A stretch of 12,039 nucleotides of DNA from Pseudobacteriovorax antillogorgiicola (GTDB lineage: Bacteria; Bdellovibrionota_B; Oligoflexia; Oligoflexales; RGVZ01). The stretch is taken from NCBI GenBank assembly GCA_945897695.1, contig CAMDGW010000057.1, positions 1-12,039 of the forward strand, read 5' to 3'. Below the pieces are notes generated by a model that saw only the letters and a list, made by a program, of their open reading frames with translations, was not told the origin of the DNA and did not search any database. A program made the translations under genes and the position numbers. Positions 5,877-12,039 of the stretch are shown in pieces; the stretch's first letter is position 1, and the number at the start of each line of letters is the position of its first letter.

Positions 5877-8396
5877 CTAATGAGACAATCCATCACTCCG
5901 CGGACTATTTTTGACCCGCAATGCAGTGGAAAATTCGGAAACCGTATTTAGAATTTCAAAACCAGATGTCGCTGCTACAGAAATACCGACTACAATCGAG
6001 GGCGACTCGATTTTGTCTGCCCCTTCGATTCTCACAAAAAAATCTTTCGTACCGTGAGCAGGAATCTTTTCAAATTTAAATTCAGCTTTAGGCAATTGAA
6101 CCTGCTGTCCACCCAAATTTGCGAGAGTCACTTTGACGTCGTTAGCATCCTGATCTGATGAATTACTAATGACAACATGCAAGCTTGCTTTCTCACGAGC
6201 CTCAAGCACACCTGGCTCAGCGCTTATATCGCCATCTACAAAGTCGATCCGTGCGTCCATGATTGAGGTTTTACCCTCCCTAACCTCGACAAGAAACTCA
6301 CCTTGTGCGTTAGACAGAGCCTGAGCATCGACAGCAATTCCAGCATTTACATAGTGACGTCCAATACTCAGACTGGCCGGGATGAAGATTTTCAGAGTGC
6401 CCTCGCGACTTTGCCCGGCAGCAATTCGACCGACCAAAACCTCGCGGGTTTCAAGACCGGCAATCGGTGATTGAGCAAATACGGAAACATTTTCTGCGTT
6501 TTGAACGCCTAAATTAGTGATCTTCCACGGGACTTCAAGCTGTGATCCCGCAGTGACCTTCAAACCTTCCTGCGGTGCCCTGATTTGCAAGGCCAAGGAT
6601 GGTTTATCAGCTTGCCGAAATGAGTCCATTCCCCATTCGACTCCTATTTTTTCTTTCAGCCACTTAGCCGATTCGTCTGAGACGGCTCGCAGCTTGTCTT
6701 TGATTTCAGGCATGGCGAGAGCGAGAGCATGACCTGATCTGCGGGCACTTTCTGGCAAACTAGACCCATAGGTTGATTTGAGCTTCGCAAATATCGTCAT
6801 TGCGATGTCCATCTCAGGATCAATCTTATGTTCTGAATCCCTGTTAATTTCTTGTCGCAGGACATAGCCCTTGATCGCAGGACGAACAGAAGGCGCGGCA
6901 GATGCCACTGCGCTCAAGTGATTCGGAAGAAACTGTTCATTTCGATATCGATATGGACCAAATAAATTATCATTGTTTTCACGTTTAACGAGTGGCTGGA
7001 TCCAGACATCGGGCATAATCCCAACATTTTGAATGCTCTTAAGTGAAGGCGTGAAATACCTAGCAATTGTCAGCTTAAGTGCCCGCTGCTCAGGAAGTTC
7101 AAATACAGTTTGTACTGAGCCTTTCCCAAAGCTCGGCTGACCAACAATCACTGCTCGCCCATTATCTTGTAAAGCGCCTGCAACAATTTCACTGGCTGAA
7201 GCACTATCCTCGTCCATAAGAACGACCAGTGGATAATTAACTTCATCGTAGTTGCGACCAGCCTTCTCAATCTCTTCACGTCTTCCGCGAGTCGTGACCA
7301 CAACTCCTTGATCTAAGAAAATATCGCTTACCATCACCGCCTGATCAAGTAGGCCTCCAGGATTACCCCGAAGATCTAAAACAATACCGGTGACCGAATA
7401 TTTTTTTCTAAAACGTCGGATGTGATCTGTGATCTCCTTGGATGTCCGGGAGGCAAAATTTTCGATTTCTAGCCTTAAGACATGCTGTCCACCCTCATGA
7501 TGTTCATGTGCCTCAACTGAATCGACCTCAATAACCTCTCTCTTTAGATCGATAACTCTTGGGGACCACGATCCCGGGCGCAGTGTGACCAAACGGGCAA
7601 CTGTACCTGGATCACCACGCATATGGCCTACTAGCTTGTCTAGGGTTAGCCCAAACGTCATATGGCCATTGATTGAAATAATCTTGTCTTGTTTCTGAAT
7701 TCCAAGTTTCACAGCCGGGCTCCTCGGGAGCGGCTTGAGGACAGTCAAAATATTATCTCGGACTCCGACCAAAACACCTAAACCTCCAAATGCACCCTCG
7801 GTATCTTGCCTTAGCTCTTGGTAGGCGTCTTTCGACATCAATGAGGAATGTGCATCTAGGGAACTAAGCAGCGCGTTAATCACAATGCTTGACTCATCAC
7901 GCTCACTTCCGAGCATGATATTGTCACCTTTATTCATGAGTTCGTTGATACGGATGCGCTCGCAAAAAGCAACTAAGCTCTTCAATCGTCCAAGCAAATC
8001 TTCGTAGTCCATCTCTTCATCGAGATTGAACTCAAGCTTTTCATCTTCTGTACTGATTGAAATAGAGGATTCTGATTCTACAAATTTCAAGATGGGAATT
8101 GCGTAGGCCAATGATCGCATAGTCCCAGCGATTAGCTGTCCGCCCGTCACCCTTTCAGAATCCACATAATAGCTCTGGACCAGGCTCACGATGGAGTCGA
8201 GCAAAATAGCAGAGGAAGACTCAAATTGTCCGCTCCTGGAGGCACCTGTAGAACCAGGTGCGTGTCTAACTTGACCTTTGGCAGCTTGGCGCCCATCCCT
8301 CGGAGCAAACATCACAAAAAGAGAAAGGGCAATCGCAGCAAAAGCAGCGGTGTTTAAGCCGGGCTGTCGGGATTTTCGGGTGCCCCGTTGGAACAT
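5877..8396 (-). CDS. Exported S41 (C-terminal processing) protease with PDZ and two C-terminal CARDB-like domains
   Basis: This 839-aa serine protease is predicted to act in the periplasm or on the cell surface, anchored or exported through a basic N-terminus and hydrophobic segment 16-31. A PDZ domain spans ~200-285 (GGLGVLVG; SPAVKLGIQKQDKIISINGH). The S41 core has DLRGNPGG (341-348) and the Ser-Lys dyad: Ser400 in SASASE, and Lys425 in FGKG 25 residues later, the same spacing as in E. coli Prc. Residues ~600-705 and ~715-830 are two beta-rich modules resembling CARDB/NEW3 domains (PWKITNLGVQNAENVSV; LHVVISNSSDQDANDVKV), so it is far longer than the usual 400-450 aa CtpA. GAGG (8410-8407) lies 10 nt before the ATG. 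It is first of a two-gene unit with the glycosyltransferase-TPR gene. Confidence 0.9.
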   Translation of the reverse strand: MFQRGTRKSRQPGLNTAAFAAIALSLFVMFAPRDGRQAAKGQVRHAPGSTGASRSGQFESSSAILLDSIVSLVQSYYVDSERVTGGQLIAGTMRSLAYAIPILKFVESESSISISTEDEKLEFNLDEEMDYEDLLGRLKSLVAFCERIRINELMNKGDNIMLGSERDESSIVINALLSSLDAHSSLMSKDAYQELRQDTEGAFGGLGVLVGVRDNILTVLKPLPRSPAVKLGIQKQDKIISINGHMTFGLTLDKLVGHMRGDPGTVARLVTLRPGSWSPRVIDLKREVIEVDSVEAHEHHEGGQHVLRLEIENFASRTSKEITDHIRRFRKKYSVTGIVLDLRGNPGGLLDQAVMVSDIFLDQGVVVTTRGRREEIEKAGRNYDEVNYPLVVLMDEDSASASEIVAGALQDNGRAVIVGQPSFGKGSVQTVFELPEQRALKLTIARYFTPSLKSIQNVGIMPDVWIQPLVKRENNDNLFGPYRYRNEQFLPNHLSAVASAAPSVRPAIKGYVLRQEINRDSEHKIDPEMDIAMTIFAKLKSTYGSSLPESARRSGHALALAMPEIKDKLRAVSDESAKWLKEKIGVEWGMDSFRQADKPSLALQIRAPQEGLKVTAGSQLEVPWKITNLGVQNAENVSVFAQSPIAGLETREVLVGRIAAGQSREGTLKIFIPASLSIGRHYVNAGIAVDAQALSNAQGEFLVEVREGKTSIMDARIDFVDGDISAEPGVLEAREKASLHVVISNSSDQDANDVKVTLANLGGQQVQLPKAEFKFEKIPAHGTKDFFVRIEGADKIESPSIVVGISVAATSGFEILNTVSEFSTALRVKNSPRSDGLSH

Positions 8397-8611
8397 TCTC
8401 TGAATACCTCAATAGTTTAGAGAAGGTATCGGCCAAAGCACCTGACCCTTGATTCGGCGGGCAAAAGAGCATGGTTTTTCTATTTTTCACCAAAACTCAA
8501 ACCGCTGAAATTACGTAGTTTTTTTCATCTACTTGTTTTTTTTTAAAGTCGCGGCTCAATTTCTGCCGTCTCGGGCCGATGCCTTTTAAGAGGGAAGTGG
8601 AGGCAATGGAT

Positions 8612-8653
8612 ATGCCTTCCGGAAAGGTTCGAAGATGCCAAATTACCAATTAA
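8612..8653 (+). CDS. Possible 13-codon upstream ORF overlapping the start of the TPR gene
   Basis: ATG at 8612 has a strong ribosome binding site (GGAGG, 8599-8603, 8 nt away), better than that of the downstream gene. It encodes MPSGKVRRCQITN and stops 16 nt after the TPR start at 8635, in another frame. It might set translation of the TPR gene by reinitiation or occlusion. It is too short to judge as coding; the ribosome binding site is the only evidence. Confidence 0.25.
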   Translation: MPSGKVRRCQITN

Positions 8654-10152
8654 TTCCATGGAAATGTGCTCGACGGATTTCATCGTCGATTCTCGGGCTG
8701 CTAATGGTAATCCCTGCATATGAGGTGAATGCCTCACCCTTTGAAAAGTCTTCCGCAGCTTCTGTGATGATGTCCTCAGGTGATATCACTACAATGGAAG
8801 AATCTATTGCAGATGCCTCTGAGCGCGACCTCAATAAGCTTGAAATATCGATCGCTCGAATGCTGCAATCTGAACCAAGCAATATATACGCAAATTACCT
8901 GATGTCGACACTTCTGCTTAAAATGTATACGACTGATCCGGGTTCTTTTTCTCTCATAAAACAAAGTACCGACTTGGCTGCACAGACCTACGACTTAGGA
9001 CGTAAAAACGAGCTTGGTATCGCAGCTCTTGCAAACATTCTGGAGACATCTGGAGAATCCGAACGCGGTTTGGCCATGCTCAATGAAGTAGACAAGCGGG
9101 GAATTCCAACTGGATGGCGGACCAAGCTTGCCAAAGCCAAGCTGCTTCTAACCACGCACGACTCTGATGTAGTGCTTAAGGCTCTTGCTGAAGCCCTCGA
9201 CGATCCCCGCGCTTCCCACAATTTGATTGCGCCAACTCTTATCTCAGTCATTCTCGAAAAATATGATGGTGACGAACAAATCCGACAGCTAGACGCTTGG
9301 AAAAATCGGTGCAAATCACTATCTATTGATCTAGCCCTTGCGGCCTCTCATGCACTCAACGGATCTCTTGAGAGCTCAATGAAAATCTATACGTCCATTT
9401 TGGCCGATCACCCGGATAACATCGAAGCTCTCATTAATCAGGGCATGATCGCACTTAAGCAAAAAAACAATGGATTAGCAGTTAAGCGTTTCACTTCAGC
9501 TGTCAGTCACGCAATGTTTCCAGGCGACAAAATTGCAGCCCAAACACATCTTGCTCTGGCCCTCATCAATGAAAATAAAAGTCCTGAACTTGCCAAAAAA
9601 GCTGCCTACGAGGCCATTAAAGGCGCCAACGACAACGAAGGTGCACTTGTTGGTATTTTGGCAGCTTACCGACGAGCAGGATCCGTTCAAGCCACCTTGT
9701 CTTTTCTCGACGGACTGGAGTTTTCAGTCCCAGGCCTTCATCTTGGCTATGCCCTGAAAGCCGAATTACTCAGCGAGAGACTTGGACGACACTATGAAGC
9801 GATGCAATCCTTTACAAATGCCATCGCACTGGATCCGGGTCGAAGCGAGTACTATAACGGTCGTGGTCTCGCATGGATGGGAATTGGACGACTTGAAATC
9901 GCCTTGGCGGACTTTGAAAATGCTACGTATGCGAATCCTGACGATGCCTCAGCACGCTATAACGTTGCTTGTGCTTTGGCGCGACTTGGCCGGAAGGAAG
10001 ATGCCGTGGTATCTCTTGGCATCGCATTTCAGATGGACGAAAAATTGATGCTTCACGCTGAGACAGATCAAGATCTACTTGTATTGCGATCCGAACCATC
10101 ATTTAAATCACTATTTAATGGCGAGTCTAAACAGATCAGCGTGGCCCACTAA
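8635..10152 (+). CDS. Exported TPR-repeat protein
   Basis: The 505-aa protein has a signal peptide: a basic n-region ending KCARR, a hydrophobic core at 15-29, and probable cleavage after VNA (Ala33). The mature part is helical repeats throughout, with recognisable TPRs in the middle (DNIEALINQGMIALKQKNNG) and near the C-terminus (SEYYNGRGLAWMGIGRLEIA; ASARYNVACALARLGRKEDA), then a DQDLLVLRSEPSF ending seen in other TPR proteins. No enzymatic domain is visible, so a scaffold or assembly role in the periplasm or outer membrane is inferred. AAAGG (8623-8627) lies 7 nt before the ATG. It is divergent from the S41 protease gene across a ~240-bp gap in which I see no convincing promoter, and its last 17 bp overlap the end of the convergent DUF1343 gene. 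Confidence 0.85.
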   Translation: MPNYQLIPWKCARRISSSILGLLMVIPAYEVNASPFEKSSAASVMMSSGDITTMEESIADASERDLNKLEISIARMLQSEPSNIYANYLMSTLLLKMYTTDPGSFSLIKQSTDLAAQTYDLGRKNELGIAALANILETSGESERGLAMLNEVDKRGIPTGWRTKLAKAKLLLTTHDSDVVLKALAEALDDPRASHNLIAPTLISVILEKYDGDEQIRQLDAWKNRCKSLSIDLALAASHALNGSLESSMKIYTSILADHPDNIEALINQGMIALKQKNNGLAVKRFTSAVSHAMFPGDKIAAQTHLALALINENKSPELAKKAAYEAIKGANDNEGALVGILAAYRRAGSVQATLSFLDGLEFSVPGLHLGYALKAELLSERLGRHYEAMQSFTNAIALDPGRSEYYNGRGLAWMGIGRLEIALADFENATYANPDDASARYNVACALARLGRKEDAVVSLGIAFQMDEKLMLHAETDQDLLVLRSEPSFKSLFNGESKQISVAH

Positions 10153-11332
10153 GTTTTCTTGGATAGAGTAGAAAAGGTGTGACCGATTCTATATACCTTT
10201 GGATTCCCTCATGCCAAAAAGGATCCAACAGTGAAAAGTCCTTTGCCATGAATTTATCAGCGGATTTTTGGCTACCGTAAATAAGCTTCATTGGAAGGGT
10301 CTTATGGTCGTATTCATAAGGTGGATCTTTCCAAGCAAAGGATCCTTCACCCACCTCAATTGCAGCGCGCACCAGAGCCACCGAAAGATCTAGGCTTCGC
10401 ACCGCTCTATAATCCGTCACATGAATTTGAACACCTTTACAGGTTTTTCCAGCCCATTTTTGAGAGGTTGGCTCAAATTGGGAGTCACGAAGATAAACAC
10501 CCGGAGACTGACCCCCGAGAATTTGGATAACTCGATCTCGGTAAGTGGAACCCTCTGGGATGTATGGTGCGCCGATGAATTGAAAAGGAAGGCCCGTGCC
10601 GCGCCCTTCTGAAATGTTTGTACCTTCAAAAATAACTGTACCTGGATAAACATAAACTGCGTCAATCGTGGGAAGATTTGGAGACGTCAGAACCCACGGC
10701 CTTTCGAGATCTCCCCAAAAACTTTTCGGATTCCAGCCTTTCAGCTCAACGACCTCGAGATTGGCTCCAATAAAACTATTAAAAAACTTTGCGGCTTCAC
10801 CAGCAGTCAGAGCATGGCGCATGGGAATAGGATATTCACCCACAAACGAAGTGCTATCCATATCGAGAACGCGCCCCTCACAAACTTCTCCACCTACAGG
10901 ATTCGGGCGATCAAGAATTACCACTTTTTTATTAAGCTTTTTCGCCGCGCGCAAACAGCCAGCAATAGTTGCCTTCCAAGTATAGATACGACAACCAACG
11001 ACCTGCAGATCAATGACTATGGTATCGACTTGAGACAACATATCTGGGGTTGGTTCACGGGTCTCGGAATAAAGACTGTAAAGTGGAACTCCAAATCTTG
11101 AGAATCTGGCATGACCAGTCTCAATCATGTTGTCTTGTTTAGTCCCGTAAAATCCGTGCTGAGGCCCAAATAATGCTGTCAATCGGGATCCGAGAGCATT
11201 GTGGAAGACATCCCAAGCAGGAATGAAGTCGCTGGTAACAGATGCTTGATTACAAACGAGTCCACATCGACCCCAAGATTTGGCTATAGAGGCGTCTGCA
11301 GCCAACCGTTCCAATCCAACCTGACATTTCAT
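10136..11332 (-). CDS. DUF1343 / NamZ-family protein (putative exo-N-acetylmuramidase)
   Basis: The 398-aa protein matches the DUF1343 family, whose founding characterised member is Bacillus subtilis NamZ (YbbC), an exo-beta-N-acetylmuramidase that removes MurNAc from peptidoglycan fragments. Visible family blocks are GLVCNQAS (24-31), LFGPQHGFYG (54-63), QDNMIET (66-72), VIDLQVVGCRIYTW (106-119, Tyr117), VILDRPNPVGG, and NISEGRGTGLPFQFIGAP. The block usually written GPEHG has Gln58 where Glu is common. No signal peptide is seen, unlike secreted relatives, suggesting a cytoplasmic recycling role or an unrecognised route. It lies 18 nt downstream of the 80-aa gene, probably in the same transcript. 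The ribosome binding site is weak (GGGA, 8 nt upstream). Confidence 0.85.
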   Translation of the reverse strand: MKCQVGLERLAADASIAKSWGRCGLVCNQASVTSDFIPAWDVFHNALGSRLTALFGPQHGFYGTKQDNMIETGHARFSRFGVPLYSLYSETREPTPDMLSQVDTIVIDLQVVGCRIYTWKATIAGCLRAAKKLNKKVVILDRPNPVGGEVCEGRVLDMDSTSFVGEYPIPMRHALTAGEAAKFFNSFIGANLEVVELKGWNPKSFWGDLERPWVLTSPNLPTIDAVYVYPGTVIFEGTNISEGRGTGLPFQFIGAPYIPEGSTYRDRVIQILGGQSPGVYLRDSQFEPTSQKWAGKTCKGVQIHVTDYRAVRSLDLSVALVRAAIEVGEGSFAWKDPPYEYDHKTLPMKLIYGSQKSADKFMAKDFSLLDPFWHEGIQRYIESVTPFLLYPRKLSGPR

Positions 11333-11350
11333 AGAGATTTCCCGATGGAA

Positions 11351-11593
11351 TTAAAGTCCAAGACGCTGACCAATTCTTGCGACGAGATTTGCCAAACATT
11401 CATCGACAGACTTTCCACTGACTGATTCCACAAAGCTATTGCGATCGGTAGAGTGTTCACCATGACCGGTGAAACTACCGTCTCCGAATTCATCAATTTC
11501 AAGCTGGTAAGTCACACCTTTTACCATGTATGTAAAATTATGGACTTTAAACAACTTTCCTCCAGCGTGGACTTTGATATCTTTCCATGACAT
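11351..11593 (-). CDS. Small conserved-looking protein of unknown function (80 aa)
   Basis: I do not recognise a family with confidence. The 80-aa product is soluble, without signal peptide or membrane segment. Its first half reads like a beta-sheet (GKLFKVHNFTYMVKGVTYQLEIDEFGDGSF), followed by GHGEHSTDRN and a helical end (DECLANLVARIGQRL). The strong ribosome binding site (AGGAGG, 11607-11602, 8 nt before ATG) and the 18-nt gap to the DUF1343 gene argue that it is real and first in that operon. Upstream lie two TTGCAAT direct repeats and an inverted repeat that may be operator sites. No obvious -35/-10 pair was found. Confidence 0.75.
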   Translation of the reverse strand: MSWKDIKVHAGGKLFKVHNFTYMVKGVTYQLEIDEFGDGSFTGHGEHSTDRNSFVESVSGKSVDECLANLVARIGQRLGL

Positions 11594-11629
11594 GAGGGGC
11601 GCCTCCTGCTTATTAAAACTATTTTGAGT

Positions 11630-11648
11630 ATTGCAAAACTCATTGCAA
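11630..11648. repeat. Two ATTGCAA direct repeats, 12 bp apart, upstream of the 80-aa gene
   Basis: ATTGCAA occurs at 11630-11636 and 11642-11648, separated by AACTC. They lie 37-55 bp upstream of the start codon of the 80-aa gene, a suitable place for regulator half-sites. No regulator is known. Confidence 0.4.
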
Positions 11649-11656
11649 CCCAGCTT

Positions 11657-11678
11657 ATAGTCTACGTTACTTGACTAT
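11657..11678. repeat. Inverted repeat ATAGTC-N10-GACTAT
   Basis: ATAGTC (11657-11662) and GACTAT (11673-11678) form an exact inverted repeat with centres 16 bp apart. It lies between the 80-aa gene and the structured RNA locus. An operator for either direction is possible, but six-base arms are short enough to arise by chance. Confidence 0.3.
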
Positions 11679-11722
11679 CGGTAGTCCATAAACCGCCTAG
11701 ATTTCAGTGACATGCAATGGCC

Positions 11723-11752
11723 TTGCTGTAGTGACTCAATTTTTGGTAAACT
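11723..11752 (+). promoter_or_regulatory. Candidate promoter for the structured RNA
   Basis: TTGCTG (11723-11728) and TAAACT (11747-11752) are separated by 18 nt. The predicted start falls at about 11759, exactly where the first hairpin begins. The hexamers are weak (3 and 4 of 6 matches). Confidence 0.3.
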
Positions 11753-11808
11753 AAATAAGAGATCACGGAGATCTCATAGACTATATGTCTAGGAAAGGAG
11801 GTGGTGCT

Positions 11809-11859
11809 GTGGGTTGTTGTAGACAATACCCTAGTAGCGCGGAGGTGCGTGTCTCTTAA
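11809..11859 (+). CDS. Possible 16-codon leader peptide with tandem cysteine codons
   Basis: GTG at 11809 has a perfect, ideally spaced ribosome binding site: AAAGGAGG (11794-11801), 7 nt upstream. It encodes MGCCRQYPSSAEVRVS and ends TAA at 11857-11859. An in-frame ATG at 11785 would give 24 residues but lacks a close ribosome binding site. The ribosome binding site lies in P1 of the structured RNA, paired with CCTCCTTT near 11900, so translation would compete with P1. The peptide may be a cysteine-sensing leader, or the ORF may be chance. Confidence 0.35.
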   Translation: MGCCRQYPSSAEVRVS

Positions 11860-11883
11860 TTGAGGCATCAACCTGAAAGCTAC

Positions 11884-11942
11884 CAACCGGCTCCCCTCCT
11901 TTCACAAATGGTTTTCTGATGGGGATGCCGGTTGCTTTTTTT
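11884..11942 (+). terminator. Strong intrinsic terminator of the structured RNA
   Basis: CAACCGGC (11884-11891) pairs perfectly with GCCGGTTG (11927-11934). After a 2x2 mismatch, CCC(T) (11894-11897) pairs with (G)GGG (11921-11924). One C and then seven T (11936-11942) follow immediately. This is a textbook Rho-independent terminator. Its 5' arm is wholly shared with the basal helix of the upstream RNA. Confidence 0.85.
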
Positions 11943-12039
11943 AGCCCCCCAAGCCCGTTCAAATCCTTGACAGTGTCGTGCTTTTGACCAGCCCCCTGAT
12001 GTAAATGCCAGATAACCCCCCGATATTTATTATTAAAAA
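11943..12039. other. Non-coding tail after the terminator; no gene identified
   Basis: No ORF start with a ribosome binding site is visible. There is a perfect -35 hexamer (TTGACA, 11967-11972) without a matching -10 at 15-19 nt, a second near copy (TTGACC, 11984-11989), and three C-runs (11945-11950, 11992-11996, 12016-12021). If the upstream RNA is a leader, its target gene begins beyond the right edge. Confidence 0.4.

Larger units (their letters stand above)
11759..11942 (+). ncRNA. Structured leader or small RNA with mutually exclusive terminator (riboswitch/attenuator-like)
   Basis: Two small hairpins come first: GAGATC/GATCTC (11759-11764/11770-11775) and TAGAC/GTCTA (11777-11781/11787-11791). 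Then follows a rod. Helix P1 pairs 11793-11816 with 11884-11903: 9 pairs, a bulged T, 2 pairs, T-T mismatch, 3 pairs with one G-U, bulged GTG, 5 pairs. P2 is GTAGC/GCTAC (11834-11838/11879-11883), stacked directly on P1 on the 3' strand. After a GCGG/GAAA internal loop comes P3, AGGT/ACCT (11843-11846/11871-11874). After a 3x3 loop comes P4, TGTCTC/GAGGCA (11850-11855/11862-11867), with a TTAATT loop. The P1 3' arm is also the 5' arm of the terminator. I do not recognise a known RNA class; it could be a riboswitch, a leader-peptide attenuator or a free small RNA. The regulated gene would lie past the window. Confidence 0.6.

Noticed and set aside
8516..8542. Possible terminator: GTAG/CTAC hairpin followed by a T-run
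   Set aside because: The stem is only 4 bp of mostly A/T pairs, and there is no plus-strand gene upstream to terminate.
11704..11886. 60-residue minus-strand frame across the structured RNA
   Set aside because: It has no ribosome binding site, low-complexity composition, and is opposite the helices and terminator arm; it is probably chance.
11793..11903. Possible small SRP (4.5S) RNA or 6S RNA, from the rod shape and size
   Set aside because: The conserved SRP tip (GGAA tetraloop with AGCAGC) is absent. 6S would need the 5' and 3' ends of the transcript to pair around a central bubble, but the 3' end forms a separate terminator.
11949..11975. GTTCAAATC resembling a tRNA T-loop
   Set aside because: The flanking bases do not form a T-stem, and no anticodon or acceptor stem can be drawn.
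11945..12021. Three C-runs (G-runs on the minus strand) as a G-quadruplex or repeat array
   Set aside because: The runs are 20-40 nt apart and only three in number (plus one C3), too sparse for a good quadruplex; the flanking similarity is weak.

Overview
The window looks like a chromosomal segment of a Gram-negative bacterium of about 48% GC. The gene families (a long plant-type phosphoglycerate mutase, a DUF1343/NamZ protein, a CARDB-bearing S41 protease, a glycosyltransferase fused to TPRs) fit the Bdellovibrionota/Oligoflexia best. That placement is inferred from family resemblance alone and is not firm. There are no phage genes, insertion sequences, CRISPR arrays or tRNA genes.

Layout. 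At the left edge (1-420, minus strand) is the start of an rRNA operon that runs out of the window: the first ~24 nt of 16S rRNA, a ~315-nt leader with a boxA antitermination site, a near-consensus promoter with a 17-bp spacer, and an A/T-rich UP-like region. Divergent from it is a tight plus-strand cluster of gpmI, mazG and rnhA (gaps of 4 and 1 nt), covering glycolysis, nucleotide-pool sanitation and RNA:DNA hybrid removal. rpsT (ribosomal protein S20) follows under its own probable promoter. It meets a minus-strand pair head-on at a shared 3' hairpin: an 839-aa exported S41 protease followed by a glycosyltransferase-TPR fusion, with the protease stop inside the ribosome binding site of the next gene. 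Divergent from the protease is a 505-aa exported TPR protein whose 3' end overlaps by 17 bp the end of a convergent DUF1343/NamZ-family gene. That gene lies behind a small, well-initiated 80-aa gene of unknown function, probably as an operon.

The right edge (11594-12039) has no substantial gene but holds the most interesting signal. A plus-strand RNA of about 184 nt can fold into a long rod of nested helices (19 pairs in the basal helix). The 3' arm of that helix is exactly the 5' arm of a strong intrinsic terminator (8-bp GC-rich stem plus T7), so the two folds exclude each other, as in riboswitches and attenuators. The 5' arm also carries a perfect Shine-Dalgarno sequence ahead of a 16-codon ORF with tandem cysteine codons. 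I do not recognise it as a known riboswitch class. The regulated gene would lie beyond the window.
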